A model generated the notes under the pieces. It did not search any database. It saw nothing but the letters and a program-made list of their open reading frames with translations, and was not told where the DNA came from. The translations under genes and the position numbers were made by a program. A stretch of 64,000 bases of DNA, taken from the NCBI GenBank assembly GCA_022113835.1, contig JAILWY010000006.1:10462501-10526500 (forward strand), given 5' to 3'. Source of the DNA: Atopsyche davidsoni (lineage: Eukaryota; Arthropoda; Insecta; Trichoptera; Hydrobiosidae). Numbering within the stretch: position 1 is the first letter of the stretch; each line of letters opens with the position of its first letter. This document shows, piece by piece, positions 24,000 through 34,672 of the stretch.

Positions 24000-26370
24000 A
24001 AACGGTATTGCCGACTGCTATCGATAAAATTAATTAAATACATTTTTATCTACATAAATCATATATAAATTAATGGGTGACCCTGCGAGCTTAGAAAAGC
24101 ATTTATAAGGAAGGTCAATGAAAAGCACCTAACAACGGGTAATACATAATTGGGATTGTTTTGGTTTGTAAAAACAAAGCAAATGTTAACTATCGAAAAT
24201 TTCAAAAACCCTTCATAAAATGTTGAATTGCATAAGTAAAGAAGAGTTTTCAAAGATACATACTATTTCTAACACATCACTTTATGTATTAGAAATAGAA
24301 AACATTATAAGTTAGAAATCAAAAAGCCATGAATCATCATAAAAAAATGTTTTTTTCAAAGTAGCTGATTCAGTATTGAAATTGCTACACACTTCCTTCC
24401 ATCAGGAGTAACATGACACAATTAAAATTTCAGGCTTTCGACAGATGAGCCGACCTCTGAAATTGAAATCAACGCATGAGCAATCTATTATCTGAGGCTT
24501 CTCTCTTCCTATCGACCTTCAAATATATATTTCAGTTCATTGCAGTCCTTTATACCTCATTCACAACATCTTTCTTCTTTCTACACAATCATTCTATTCA
24601 TCTGTTATTCTGTCATAAATATTGTATTTTTATTTAAGTTTGAGTAAATTTAATTATATATAAATGTTTAGTATGTAATAACGTGTATTATGATTTTTTC
24701 AGATGTTATGTGTATTGTCCAACTTGAATTGTGTTTTTGAAGCTATCTGAGTCATATTCTTAATTTATATATTTCAAATGAAGTCATAATCGTTAATCTC
24801 TAATTTTGACTACAGAATCAAATAGATGTTAATTGTAATAGAATATGTTTTTCCTATAATAAATTATATAATTACATGTAATCATTAACAAAGAAATTAT
24901 AATTAAAACTATCAGCATGATATTTCAAATGCTCCTAACGTAACCTTACTGAAAATTGGCTTTGGAATCTTAGCTTCATCAATCCTTTTGGGAGAGGTAA
25001 CAATTTTACTTATTTCTAAGAAACGCCTTTATTTTGTGAACATTTATACTGCGTGACTCGTGATTTGTAACCATAACAAATCAATAAGGCGACACAATTG
25101 TGTTAATCGTTAATCCATATGCAAAGATGAGCACATCTGTTTCTATTAAAAAATGAGGCCATTTTCATAAGCTTACTTTTTTACATGAAATGTTCCAGTA
25201 AATCAAAACCTAATTTTATAAATAATGTGAATATTTAACCTTATACTTATATCATAGTGCAGTCATTTTAAAAGCCAAAAATAAAATATTTCCAAAAAAT
25301 GCACGTCAGCAGATCTGATAGTAATTATATATATTTTATATTACCTAAAACCTTTTAAAATCATAGGCTGCCTTAAGAACTATTACATGTTCGATGTGCC
25401 TTCAATGTCTGTATTTATTTTGAGCGATCTAGGCTTAATGAATGTATAAAAAACTTAACCCTTGATGGATATTTTAAGCTCGAGCCAAAAGTGACAAATG
25501 AATTAGTAATTATTTTATCTAGTTGAATTATCAATTCAGTATTTACTAACTTGCTTATAAAATTCATATGAGTGTGTTTCAATCTAACTTAGAAACCAAA
25601 ACGTGTAAAAAAGATTTGATTTTTTAAATTTCCATACAAATAATTTTATACCAAATTCATCTCTTAGAAAGCAGATTCAATTAGTAAATCCTCTGGTCAA
25701 GAATTCATGTCTCTTGTAGATAATTAAAAGATCAATCAAACATACTATCAATTAAAAACTTTTTTATTAAGTCACTTTTGGTTCTGCAGTCACAGCTCGT
25801 GCTGTACTTCTCATGAGGAGATTTTTATATCTGTAGTAACTATTTATGGAGTTTGATAAGAATGCCAATATTCTTCAGGATATACCAAAAATAAAAACTA
25901 TTCTCTTGTAGAAGTTTTTCTATTATGAAAATTAAAAAAAAAAGTCCATGGGTACTATGTTAATAATAAATACTACATATTAAGATATTCAAGTATGAAA
26001 AGCATACTCTAAAACTCTATGTGTCTAAATATTTTACATAAATCGTTTTCTTTATTAAATAAGATGCCTTATTTAATTTTTAATAAAATATTTACGAATA
26101 CCAGAACTACATTAAATTCTTATTTTATAAATAATAAAAGAATTCAATGTAATATTAGGTACAACAGTGTATTTTATTTTACGGTCATTAGATAATACTA
26201 TTCTTTCTCGGGTAGAGAATAAAATATAATTGTATGGTAATGGGACTACAGAAATCTGATATAGTTATAAGATATGTTATGTCAATAAATGTATATTAAA
26301 AGAAAAAAGTTATTCTCTTCTCATTTGTAACCCCATAAGATTTATCAACTATTTACTTACCGCAGTAGTA
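24000..26370. other. Convergent intergenic region, no gene seen
   Basis: AT-rich sequence between two converging genes. The only structure I noticed is a perfect 10-bp-arm hairpin at about 24267-24302 (CTATTTCTAA...TTAGAAATAG). Confidence 0.6.
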
Positions 26371-28333
26371 TTATTGACTCTCAGCGAGAATTTCCTTCAA
26401 CTTACCTATAAAATTAAAAAAAATACATATATTCACTAAATTAATTTTAAGTACTAAGGCGATAAAACAAGAGCTCCCTAAATCATAAATAAGGCAGGAG
26501 AGACTATACTACCACATGCGTAAACTACTGGAAGATCATAATCTTGAGATCTCACCGAAAATATATCTTAGGGCAAAGTGGAAATTTCATATTGTAATAG
26601 AGAAAGTTCATCACCTTGAGTTCCTCCTGACGCCTGTAAGCATGCAGCATGAGTTGCTTTCTCTCTTCCTCAGACATGGCTGGCTCCCTGGCTGGAGGAC
26701 CTCCTCCCCGCTTGCACAACTTCATCATAACCTAAAATTTTCATTTCGGGTATACTTTATTAGGATTTTCATCTTTAAAAAGAATACATTCCAGTTTTAA
26801 TAGAATCTATTAGGGGACAGGACCTCAAAATATAGCCTCGGTCGGATATAATGCTTGAAGAGCAAGGAGCAGAGGTTTCAGTTAGGTACCTTAGTTTTAT
26901 CATTGTTGCCAAGCTGATTGCTCAATGGTTTACCAGGAAGCAGTTGCTTTCCACAAAACCACATTACAGTAGTCGCTGGATCCAAAACTTCCAGTGAGGC
27001 CTAGAAAAAAGTATTGTCATTGAAAATCAATTTATTAATAAATGTCATGTAATTTTGATAATATCCTTGCTCCGTGATTGAATGGCCTTATCAATTAATA
27101 TCCACAAAGCTGCATTGCATCAGTTGAAGTAAAAATAACACTTTCTAGAAAGAATATTAAATTTCATCTTTCACCGAAAACCCCTGATTTTATACATTAT
27201 GCTAATAATAAAATATTTAGATAAGTTGGATTCAAACCTGAGTGCCTTCAAGATCTTCTTTATTTTCAAGTTCCATGCGCACAGGATCATGAGGAGGAAG
27301 CCCCATCGGGTAAACAATGGTCACAGCTCCTGATAGTTCTGTGAGAGCGCGTACTATCTGAGCCTGAGCGAGGACTGTGCCTGCCTGAACCAATTTCTGC
27401 AATTCGAATAATAATGCTCACATCACTACCACCAACTGTGATGACTATTACTATTGATATAGCGAAATAGCCCATCGTTGAAGAGTGCCCAGAGATTATG
27501 ATTTAATTTGGCAAATAAGCATATAGCTTTGAATGAATATCATTAAATAAATATTTTTATTAAATTCTACCTTTGAGACAAGTTCTCTAGCTATTATGAC
27601 AGCTTTATTGAGGACATCTTGCAATTTGGGTGGCGGTTGACGACCACAGCGCCGTCCAACTTCATCTTCGTTGTGTATCCAACCTACTGGAGCACACTTC
27701 TCTACGTACGGGTCTTTCAATCCCAACTCCTCCACCTGGTCTTTTGTGAGTCCCAGAATCTCCGGGGGATACATTGTACCATACTTGATCAACTCTTCCA
27801 TTTCTGCAGATGTATAGAAGAAATCAATTCTCATATTCTCAATGTCTAATGCGTATTTATTATATTAGTATTATTGATTGAACACTATCAATAGTGGAAA
27901 AAATTATTGAAAGTGGAATACAATAAAGAACACGAGTGCAGAATTTTGCATTGTTTTCTTTTTATAACTCTTTTGTCCCAATTATGATAAATGAAAAATT
28001 TTAATTGAACACTGTTTATGCCAATGGAGTGTATTTAGAAATATCAGGTTTCAATATGACATATTTAATTTCTGACTCCCTCGCCAAATACTGTTGAGAT
28101 TTTAATCATAATTATTAGTAGTAGAGAATTCTACAAATGTAACTAGACACTATTTTATTTTCTTTTACTTCAATCAGTTGAAATGAGATCTTACCATAAC
28201 AAATGCGACTAATTTTCAGTCTGCCATTGTAAATCTCCACACAATCCTTGACTACGTCATCCACACCTCTTGATACAGTAGTCTCAAACAAGAACTGCGC
28301 CTCATCACCATTCTTTACTACTATGATAACCAT
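26371..28333 (-). CDS. CFAP298: Cilia- and flagella-associated protein 298 (C21orf59/Kurly orthologue), 6 exons
   Basis: Coding exons on minus: 28333-28195, 27803-27571, 27396-27238, 27000-26890, 26731-26615, 26400-26371, giving 262 aa in a continuous frame. The start lies in a perfect GCCACC-ATG-G context. Recognisable conserved blocks: N-terminal VKNGDEAQFLFET, EIYNGRLKISRICY, a GLTKDQVEELGLKDPYVEKC segment, GRRCGRQPPPKLQDVLNKA, GAVTIVYPMGLPPHDPVRME and EPAMSEEERKQLM. The family is needed for assembly of outer dynein arms and for planar cell polarity of motile cilia; in insects this would mean sperm flagella and chordotonal neurons. The last coding exon is only 30 nt (LKEILAESQ-stop), so the acidic tail with an SPWAD motif known in vertebrates appears to be missing; that exon is the least certain. 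Confidence 0.9.
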
Positions 28334-28871
28334 GGTGGCTGCCAAGTTGAGGATGGTGGGTAGAGATTGAGAAACTTGGAATCAAAATACCAATACCTTT
28401 ACTATGTTAAACTGTCACTAATCGTTGCTATGCAGCTGGAATCCAACATTTAGCTCTAATAGCAACAGTAACCATGGTGAAGCGGCATGTTTGATCTATA
28501 GAAGCTAACATTCAGTATTCACTGGAGAGGTCCAAATGTTGCAGTTCAATTTTAACAGAAATTTGTATATTTTTAATAACTTCAGTAATAAGGGGTTGTG
28601 ATATTTATATTAAAAAAAATCAGTAACTATCATTTCACAGTTTATTAGAAAAAAATTACAATTCACAAAATATAGGATTGAAGTACCAAAAACTGTTGTT
28701 TCAACTTCAAGATTATTCCACTTTTCAAATATATCAACAGCAAATTACAGTTCAAGGTGTCCACACATCATCTCCATCCTGAGGAAGACGCTGTTCTTGC
28801 TTCACCAGCAAAATTCTGAGGAAAAAAACATCATTAGCTCAACAGGAAATATGACTTTATTTCGATATATT

Positions 28872-28948
28872 TGATCAGAGTTCAGTTAACAAAGCAGCCA
28901 GCTTTTGTATCATTACAATCAAACGGTAATTATTATCATCATGGTGTT
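28872..28948 (-). ncRNA. C/D-box snoRNA, paralogue 1 (host intron 6)
   Basis: C box ATGATGA at 28942-28936; two possible D boxes CTGA at 28885-28882 and 28878-28875. The core AATTACCGTTTGATTGTAAT plus a later GGCTGC is shared with the next two snoRNAs. The outer D box is 59 nt upstream of the intron's 3' splice site. Confidence 0.75.
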
Positions 28949-29096
28949 TGAATGAGAATATAAAAAGAGTAGTAATGTACCGTGATTCTCCCCCTGGGAG
29001 CCAGCAGAGGGACAGCAGCAGCCAAGGCAACATTCTGTAATGTGAACAAACCAATCAGGACTGCCTTTAGCGCACACACAGATAAATGTATCATGA

Positions 29097-29172
29097 AATT
29101 GTCAGAGCAAAATATTTGCAGCCAAAAGTTGTATCATTACTATCAAACGGTAATTATTATCATCATGTTTAT
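29097..29172 (-). ncRNA. C/D-box snoRNA, paralogue 2 (host intron 5)
   Basis: C box ATGATGA at 29166-29160 and D box CTGA at 29105-29102, 67 nt upstream of the 3' splice site. Shares AATTACCGTTTGAT, TAATGATACAACTTTT and GGCTGC with paralogues 1 and 3. Confidence 0.8.
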
Positions 29173-29339
29173 TAGGTGTGAACATTGCCTAAATATTTTT
29201 CATTACCTATGATGCTCCGCTACTCTAGCACGCTCGCACTTCTTTGACGTCCGCAAAGACAATGTCACTAGCTTTCTGTAACAAAACCGATTTATTATTT
29301 ATTTGAATAAACAAATTGATAAATAGAAGACAATAAAAA

Positions 29340-29415
29340 AAAAATCAGAGCAAAAAATTGCAGCCGAAAAGTTGTATCATTACAATCAAACGGTAATTAA
29401 TGTAATCATATTAAA
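29340..29415 (-). ncRNA. C/D-box snoRNA, paralogue 3 (host intron 4)
   Basis: Same core as paralogues 1 and 2, but the C box is weakened to ATGATTA (29409-29403). D box CTGA at 29348-29345, 69 nt from the 3' splice site. The weak C box suggests either tolerated variation or incipient loss. Confidence 0.7.
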
Positions 29416-29576
29416 AATATACCAGTGTTCAATGATTCAATAGTATTTACATACCTCTGTCACAAAACAGGATCATCATCTTTAGACTGTTCCCTGAAGC
29501 AGTCATTACAAGTCTAAAAATAAAGCAATCAATTAGAAAATACACTCTTGGCTCTTCACTGGAGTTGGGTCTCTCG

Positions 29577-29660
29577 CAGTGTCAGAGCGCTGTGGGTATG
29601 AAAGGGTTGTCGTCAGCACAAAAGTCGGCTAAAACTAATTTCATTTCTCATCATATTAAA
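29577..29660 (-). ncRNA. C/D-box snoRNA (host intron 3)
   Basis: C box ATGATGA (29654-29648), D' box CTGA (29616-29613), D box CTGA (29585-29582), 68 nt from the 3' splice site. The antisense candidate before D is TACCCACAGCGCT and before D' is GCCGACTTTTGTG. I could not assign a target from memory. Confidence 0.75.
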
Positions 29661-29819
29661 GTTACAAAATTTTCCTGTTTTGTTTTAATAAAAAAATTAT
29701 CTCGTTTTAATAAATAATAATCTCACCAAATGAATGACCACCTCACAAGCGATGCAGTCAGCAGCGTGCAATTCCAATCAAACCACCAACAAAGTCACTT
29801 CATTCTGCAATATGGTAAA

Positions 29820-29957
29820 ACATATCAGTTAGCATTTCATATTGACGCAGAATGTCAGTAAGATGGTAACTAGAAGCTTCAGATTCTTATCATCAGCATC
29901 ATGAATATGACGGGAAAAGAAGACATAATTTATATAAAAGTTTATCATCATGTGCAG
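29820..29957 (-). ncRNA. C/D-box snoRNA region, one or two RNAs (host intron 2)
   Basis: C box ATGATGA at 29951-29945. Downstream there is CTGATGA at 29896-29890, which can be read as a D box overlapping a second C box. Further CTGA boxes follow at 29882-29879, 29858-29855 and 29828-29825. If the D box at 29882-29879 is used, it sits 73 nt from the 3' splice site, matching the other introns. A second RNA ending at 29825 would be unusually close (19 nt). Confidence 0.55.
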
Positions 29958-31539
29958 TGAGCATTCTATTTAAAGCGTTTTACCGCAGTGCTTCTCACCT
30001 GTGAGTCTGCCACGGGCCAGGGAGTATTGTCAATACGCGACGATGACCTGCAAGATGAGACACAATTAGTTCATGTGATCACAAAAGTTGGACAAACATA
30101 TGACTAGTTAGAACTTACTCAACTTCTGTGAAAGCAAATATCAGAGTATTCTAAATCCATCACCTTATCTGATAGGATAGAATATTACAAATACTAACTT
30201 AAAACATTCAACATCAAGTCATTCAATGTTCAGGTCATTCACTGCGTGAATCAGAATATTTTTTCAATACATCCAACTAAAAAATCGGCAATGGCAAATT
30301 TGTCAATATCATACAGGACACCTGATAAAAATAACTAATAGTTTTACATCAAATTCAAATGTGTAGTTTTTTAACAGAAATGTTATTACTAGAAATTAAG
30401 TCACTAGGACACGGTCTCGTGCAGTGCTCGAGCACCCCTCCCGGACGAAGCAAGTGATGAGCAGAACTCAACACAACCATCTTTGTTTCAAATGACTGCC
30501 TAATTTCCAAATGGGTCGTGAAATAAATGGAACAGACTCGCACCTACTCCCCGCATGCGTGAGGGTCGGTCCAGCAACTGACAATTTGGTTCTTTTGAAT
30601 GTAGTGCCAATAATAAGTTACTAAAATAAAAAATACAATCACACTGATGTGCGCATAATATAGTTTTGGGAAAACTACTCAATAAGAGAAGAAATACTCC
30701 AAAATTATTATAAATAAATGCAAGCAGGCGGACAGGCAACAGCTCCATTGATTAATGCGTAGTCACAACAACCAGTGGCTCATCAACTGTTCATCCCTGT
30801 GAAAGGCTTTAATATTTCAGGCCGAATAATGATGCTTGTCTACACTGTTTGTCAACTAATTTTATGTTTCAAATATGGACGAACTCTTTTATGTTGACTT
30901 CTATTTTAAATTAATAAAAACCGAAGTGCTATAAAAAGTGCAGTTATTAATAATGCATATATTGTATTCCAGTAAATAGGATGCATATTTTAAAAATGCA
31001 TGGTATATTCATGACAAGAAATAAAACCAATTAAATTGATTAATAATTAGAATTACAATTAAAATTAAGTTTCAATATTACTAGCAAATGAGGAAAAAAA
31101 AAAAGAAGAAAGATGAGCGTGGAATAATTGGCCTAAATTAAACAGAGCAAATCATTTCATTGGAAACACATTTCACTTTATTGGCAGAACATTATAAAAA
31201 TAAATATACTTTTTGATAAGTAGTGATGAGTATATATCCAGTAAAAATGTGGAAGCAAACGTGTTCACGTGTAAATCGTGAGCGTACACAAGTTGGCCGA
31301 ATACGCAGAAATGAGTAAACACGGCTCCTCGTGGAGCTGACCTGCACAAGTGACCTACGAGGCAGCGTCGGCGCGACCACTTAATTACCATTACATAACA
31401 GTAAGAACACTTAAAATAATCAACGCTATATTCATACAAAAAATAATTATCACTCACCTATTTGACAGAGCTCCGAATAGCGGAGAGGCTAACATAACGA
31501 AGTAAATAATCCACACGGCGCCTCTTAACCTCTCCGCAA

Positions 31540-34500
31540 TCTTCCACCGTGAACTACAGAGCCCGACATATCTCATATACCGGGAAAGACACACACCACT
31601 CATTCCTCACCAGCCGTCTGTCCGCTTACTCTCGTCGCCTGCGCAACTATTGGAGCTTCACACTACCCCCCACTGTGAAGGGTCAACCCCCTCGCACACA
31701 TCAACTCCGTACACATCGATGCCATCCTGACTGAACTCATCAGTTTGAACAATCGTGCATGTGAAAAACTTTCATATTCATTCATTACCTTCCTAATCGT
31801 TATTATGCTATTGGTTTTGCAATGTCACTAGTCAAGATGATAATACCAAACAAATCATGCAAATGAAATTTAAAAATTCCAAGTTCTCATATAAGTAACT
31901 GTACAGCAGTTTGCACTTCCTCATTCGATCCCGGCCACTCAAATGAGACATTCTCAAGTGAATTCAGTCAATAATATCAATACACGGTAGCGTCAAAAGT
32001 CTCAGTTACAAACCACAAAGGTAGTATCACTAAGGCACCACATTTTTTTTCAGTTATAACCTTAATATTCAAGAAAAACTACATTTTTGTCATTATTTGG
32101 AACAGTATAGTAAGTAGTGTTAAAGATTTGTTATGATCATTTTGTTTTTTTACGTGAATTAAAACCAATATTATTGAATCATCTCAAACTTGATGAATAA
32201 TTGCTAAACGTAATGAAAACTAGCTGCATTTTGCACTAGTCTTTTTGTGGCCTACGCCCGACCTTCCTTTGTCGGATGATATCAGAACTTTCAATGCACC
32301 TTGTATAACAATGGTTTATGTCTGGTTCTAAAAAGAAAAATCATTTTTCAATCGCAGGATCATTAAAAGGAACAACCTCTCGGCAATTGTTTCCACTATG
32401 ACAGATAGCTTTTTTTAAAAATAAAATGTGTGAAATCTTATATTGAGAAGTTTCAAAAAGATAGCTAGCGTAGGGAAGTGAGACGGGCGCGCTGGTGCAG
32501 CGCGAGCGCTCAGCACACGATCGACTCCATCCCGCTACCCGAGCTATTCTGGTTGAACTAGACTTCTCTGCATGGAGCTCGCTTCTTGCCAACTGATGCT
32601 CCAGGCACCGGGAGCGGCCTGTAATGTGTGTTGTACAAAAATTGCTAAATGTCTCCATTCAGGATCAAGCCATTTATAATTGATTGAGTCAGATAACCAG
32701 TGGGTCGTACGCGGTCCAGGAATCACAATCCCGAGTGAGCTATTCAGGGATCGGTGTTTAAGTAATCCTTGTCGGGCTCTTGACCAGTCACTTCCAACAT
32801 CATTAGTTGTAGCAAGTGTGAAAATGTGATTAATACATTTGATGTAAAAGAAGTATTAGTAAAAAAAAAAATAATAAAAATAAGGAAAAATAATAGAAAG
32901 TGTGTCTATATTGTGCTGATTTTCATTGGAAAAAAATCAGCTACAAATGTATATATAATAATTATTTTAAGAAATAATCATAAATATTACTAAATTAAAT
33001 ATATGTATATTTATGTGAAGAATATCATAAAACATCTTGAGCTGTTTTATGATAACTTTTTTCTAAACGTATAAAATCTGCAAATAAAAATAATAATTAT
33101 TTCAGTTTATTACAAGATTTAATTATAACTACCTTCTGCAAAGGGCATCGTTTGGTAATGAAGAATAAATATTTTGATCCAGATAAAACAATACAGTGAA
33201 TGGGAGATCAGAGGGCGAGCTTTGCACAGAGCCAGCGCTCTTCACTTTGGCAAGGCTCGGTAGCACTCGGAGGTGCCAACGCTCCAGTGGGAAATGAGTT
33301 GAAATTCTAATGCAGGTGAGGCTTGCAGGAACCCGGCCTTGCCAGGATTGCGGCTGTGCAACTGGCTAATGTGTGACCATTGAGAACGTGGATGAGTAGA
33401 GAGCAATATATTGCAAACACCAAATGAATCTGATTACAAAGTAGATTATGAAAATTAAGATATGGGAACAACGTGTTTGGTGAGAGGAGGGAAAGGTTTG
33501 TGACAACTGAAAGGAATTCACGGAAGACGGGGTTTTGATTAATTTAAAGTGAATCGTATTGAAAAATCAAATCTTTATCTGGGCATCAACGCAGACCACG
33601 GCTGAGCCTGGCTCGAAGACACCAATCCAAAGCCAATATATTAATTACAAAAAATTTAAATTATCAAATTTAGTATTTCATTATTAATTATATACATTGA
33701 AAATATTAAAATGACTTTCTTTAATGAAAAGCCCCTATTTTACAACATGCTTTATAACAGTCATAGAAGGGATATTACTTGACTACTGAAACTAGAAAGC
33801 GCTGCAGGACTAACTCGCTCCAGCAGTATTCAAACAGCTTCCGGGAAGAAGTTTCAAGGTTCCTACTGCTGGATTGTCGAGCCATCCAAATCATTGAATT
33901 GAGTAAGGTTAGATAAATAGATTTCCTTTATTCGTGAGACTTCCTGCACAGTACAATGTGCTATTATTAAATTACTACATCAATTATCATAGTTGACAAA
34001 AATAAAATGAAAAGTTAAAATCAAATTTATATATATTATGTTAAAAAACATAGGTACATTATTTAGATTACTATTCTTAACATCTACCTAACTCAAGTAA
34101 GACGTAAAACATTAAAATACTGAATGATAATATAAAAAATATAAATAGTTAATGTTAGCTTCCCGTGGGAGAGCTCACATGTTGCATCGATTGAGGCCCA
34201 CCGCTGCGGCGGCCAAGGCTGACGGCTTCTCATTAATTCATTAGAATGAGATTTCAAGTACAAAAGTACACATTTACTCCATACGCATCCGACCAAATCC
34301 TCTCGAGGGCGTCAACTTCAACTAGAATTATCCAAGTGTAAATTAGCTTATTCTACATTATCTAGAACTCTAGCTCATATCTATTTATCATTAAATTTGT
34401 CCATTTACTCCCGCAAATTTGCTCGTCAACGTCTCGCATCATTACTCTAAGATATTAATTAACTATGTTAATGATTAAAATTTAATTTCTATGTCGCGGA

Positions 34501-34672
34501 CTCTCGAGTCTAGAGTTTATATGTCAACGCCCACCTCGGGCCCAGTGTCGAGGAATCACAGTACACACCAGATTACTTACAATAAGTATAGGAATTGAAA
34601 AACAATTTTCTAATTCAGATATTCAAAATGGACAATAAGATAGCGTGGATAGCGCGCCGTCCCGGCCTGGAC
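31540..34672. other. Region between nonA and the snoRNA host; nonA 3' UTR plus unassigned DNA
   Basis: The nonA 3' UTR probably ends after the minus-strand AATAAA at 33932-33927. The remainder has isolated GC-richer patches (32460-32740, 33190-33380, 33800-33880, 34150-34220) in AT-rich DNA. The patch at 32544-32726 has a short minus frame (60 aa) with no family I recognise. Confidence 0.4.
33927..33932 (-). terminator. Candidate poly(A) signal for nonA
   Basis: AATAAA on the minus strand about 740 nt downstream of the nonA stop codon. Confidence 0.4.

Larger units (their letters stand above)
28620..31530 (-). ncRNA. Spliced non-coding snoRNA host gene (7 exons)
   Basis: Exons inferred from matched splice sites on minus: first exon ending at 31458 (TAG|GTGAGT), then 30047-29999, 29805-29727, 29513-29455, 29275-29207, 29034-28981 and a last exon 28815 to about 28620 with AATAAA at 28646-28641. 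Internal exons are 49-79 nt and share no sustained open frame, as in known UHG-type host genes. Introns 2-6 (165-213 nt) each contain C/D-box snoRNA sequence. In introns 3-6 the D box lies about 59-69 nt upstream of the 3' splice site, a distance characteristic of intron-processed C/D snoRNAs. The first exon has a CCTCTCCGC pyrimidine run near its presumed start, possibly a TOP-like leader. The gene lies head-to-tail between nonA and CFAP298. Confidence 0.75.

Noticed and set aside
30120..30160. 7-nt microexon in the first host intron (CAG-AAGTTGA-GTAAGT)
   Set aside because: Splice-like strings of this length occur by chance and nothing else supports it.
30140..30220. C/D snoRNA in host intron 1
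   Set aside because: Only a poor C box (TTGATGT) and one CTGA; not near a 3' splice site, and no terminal stem.
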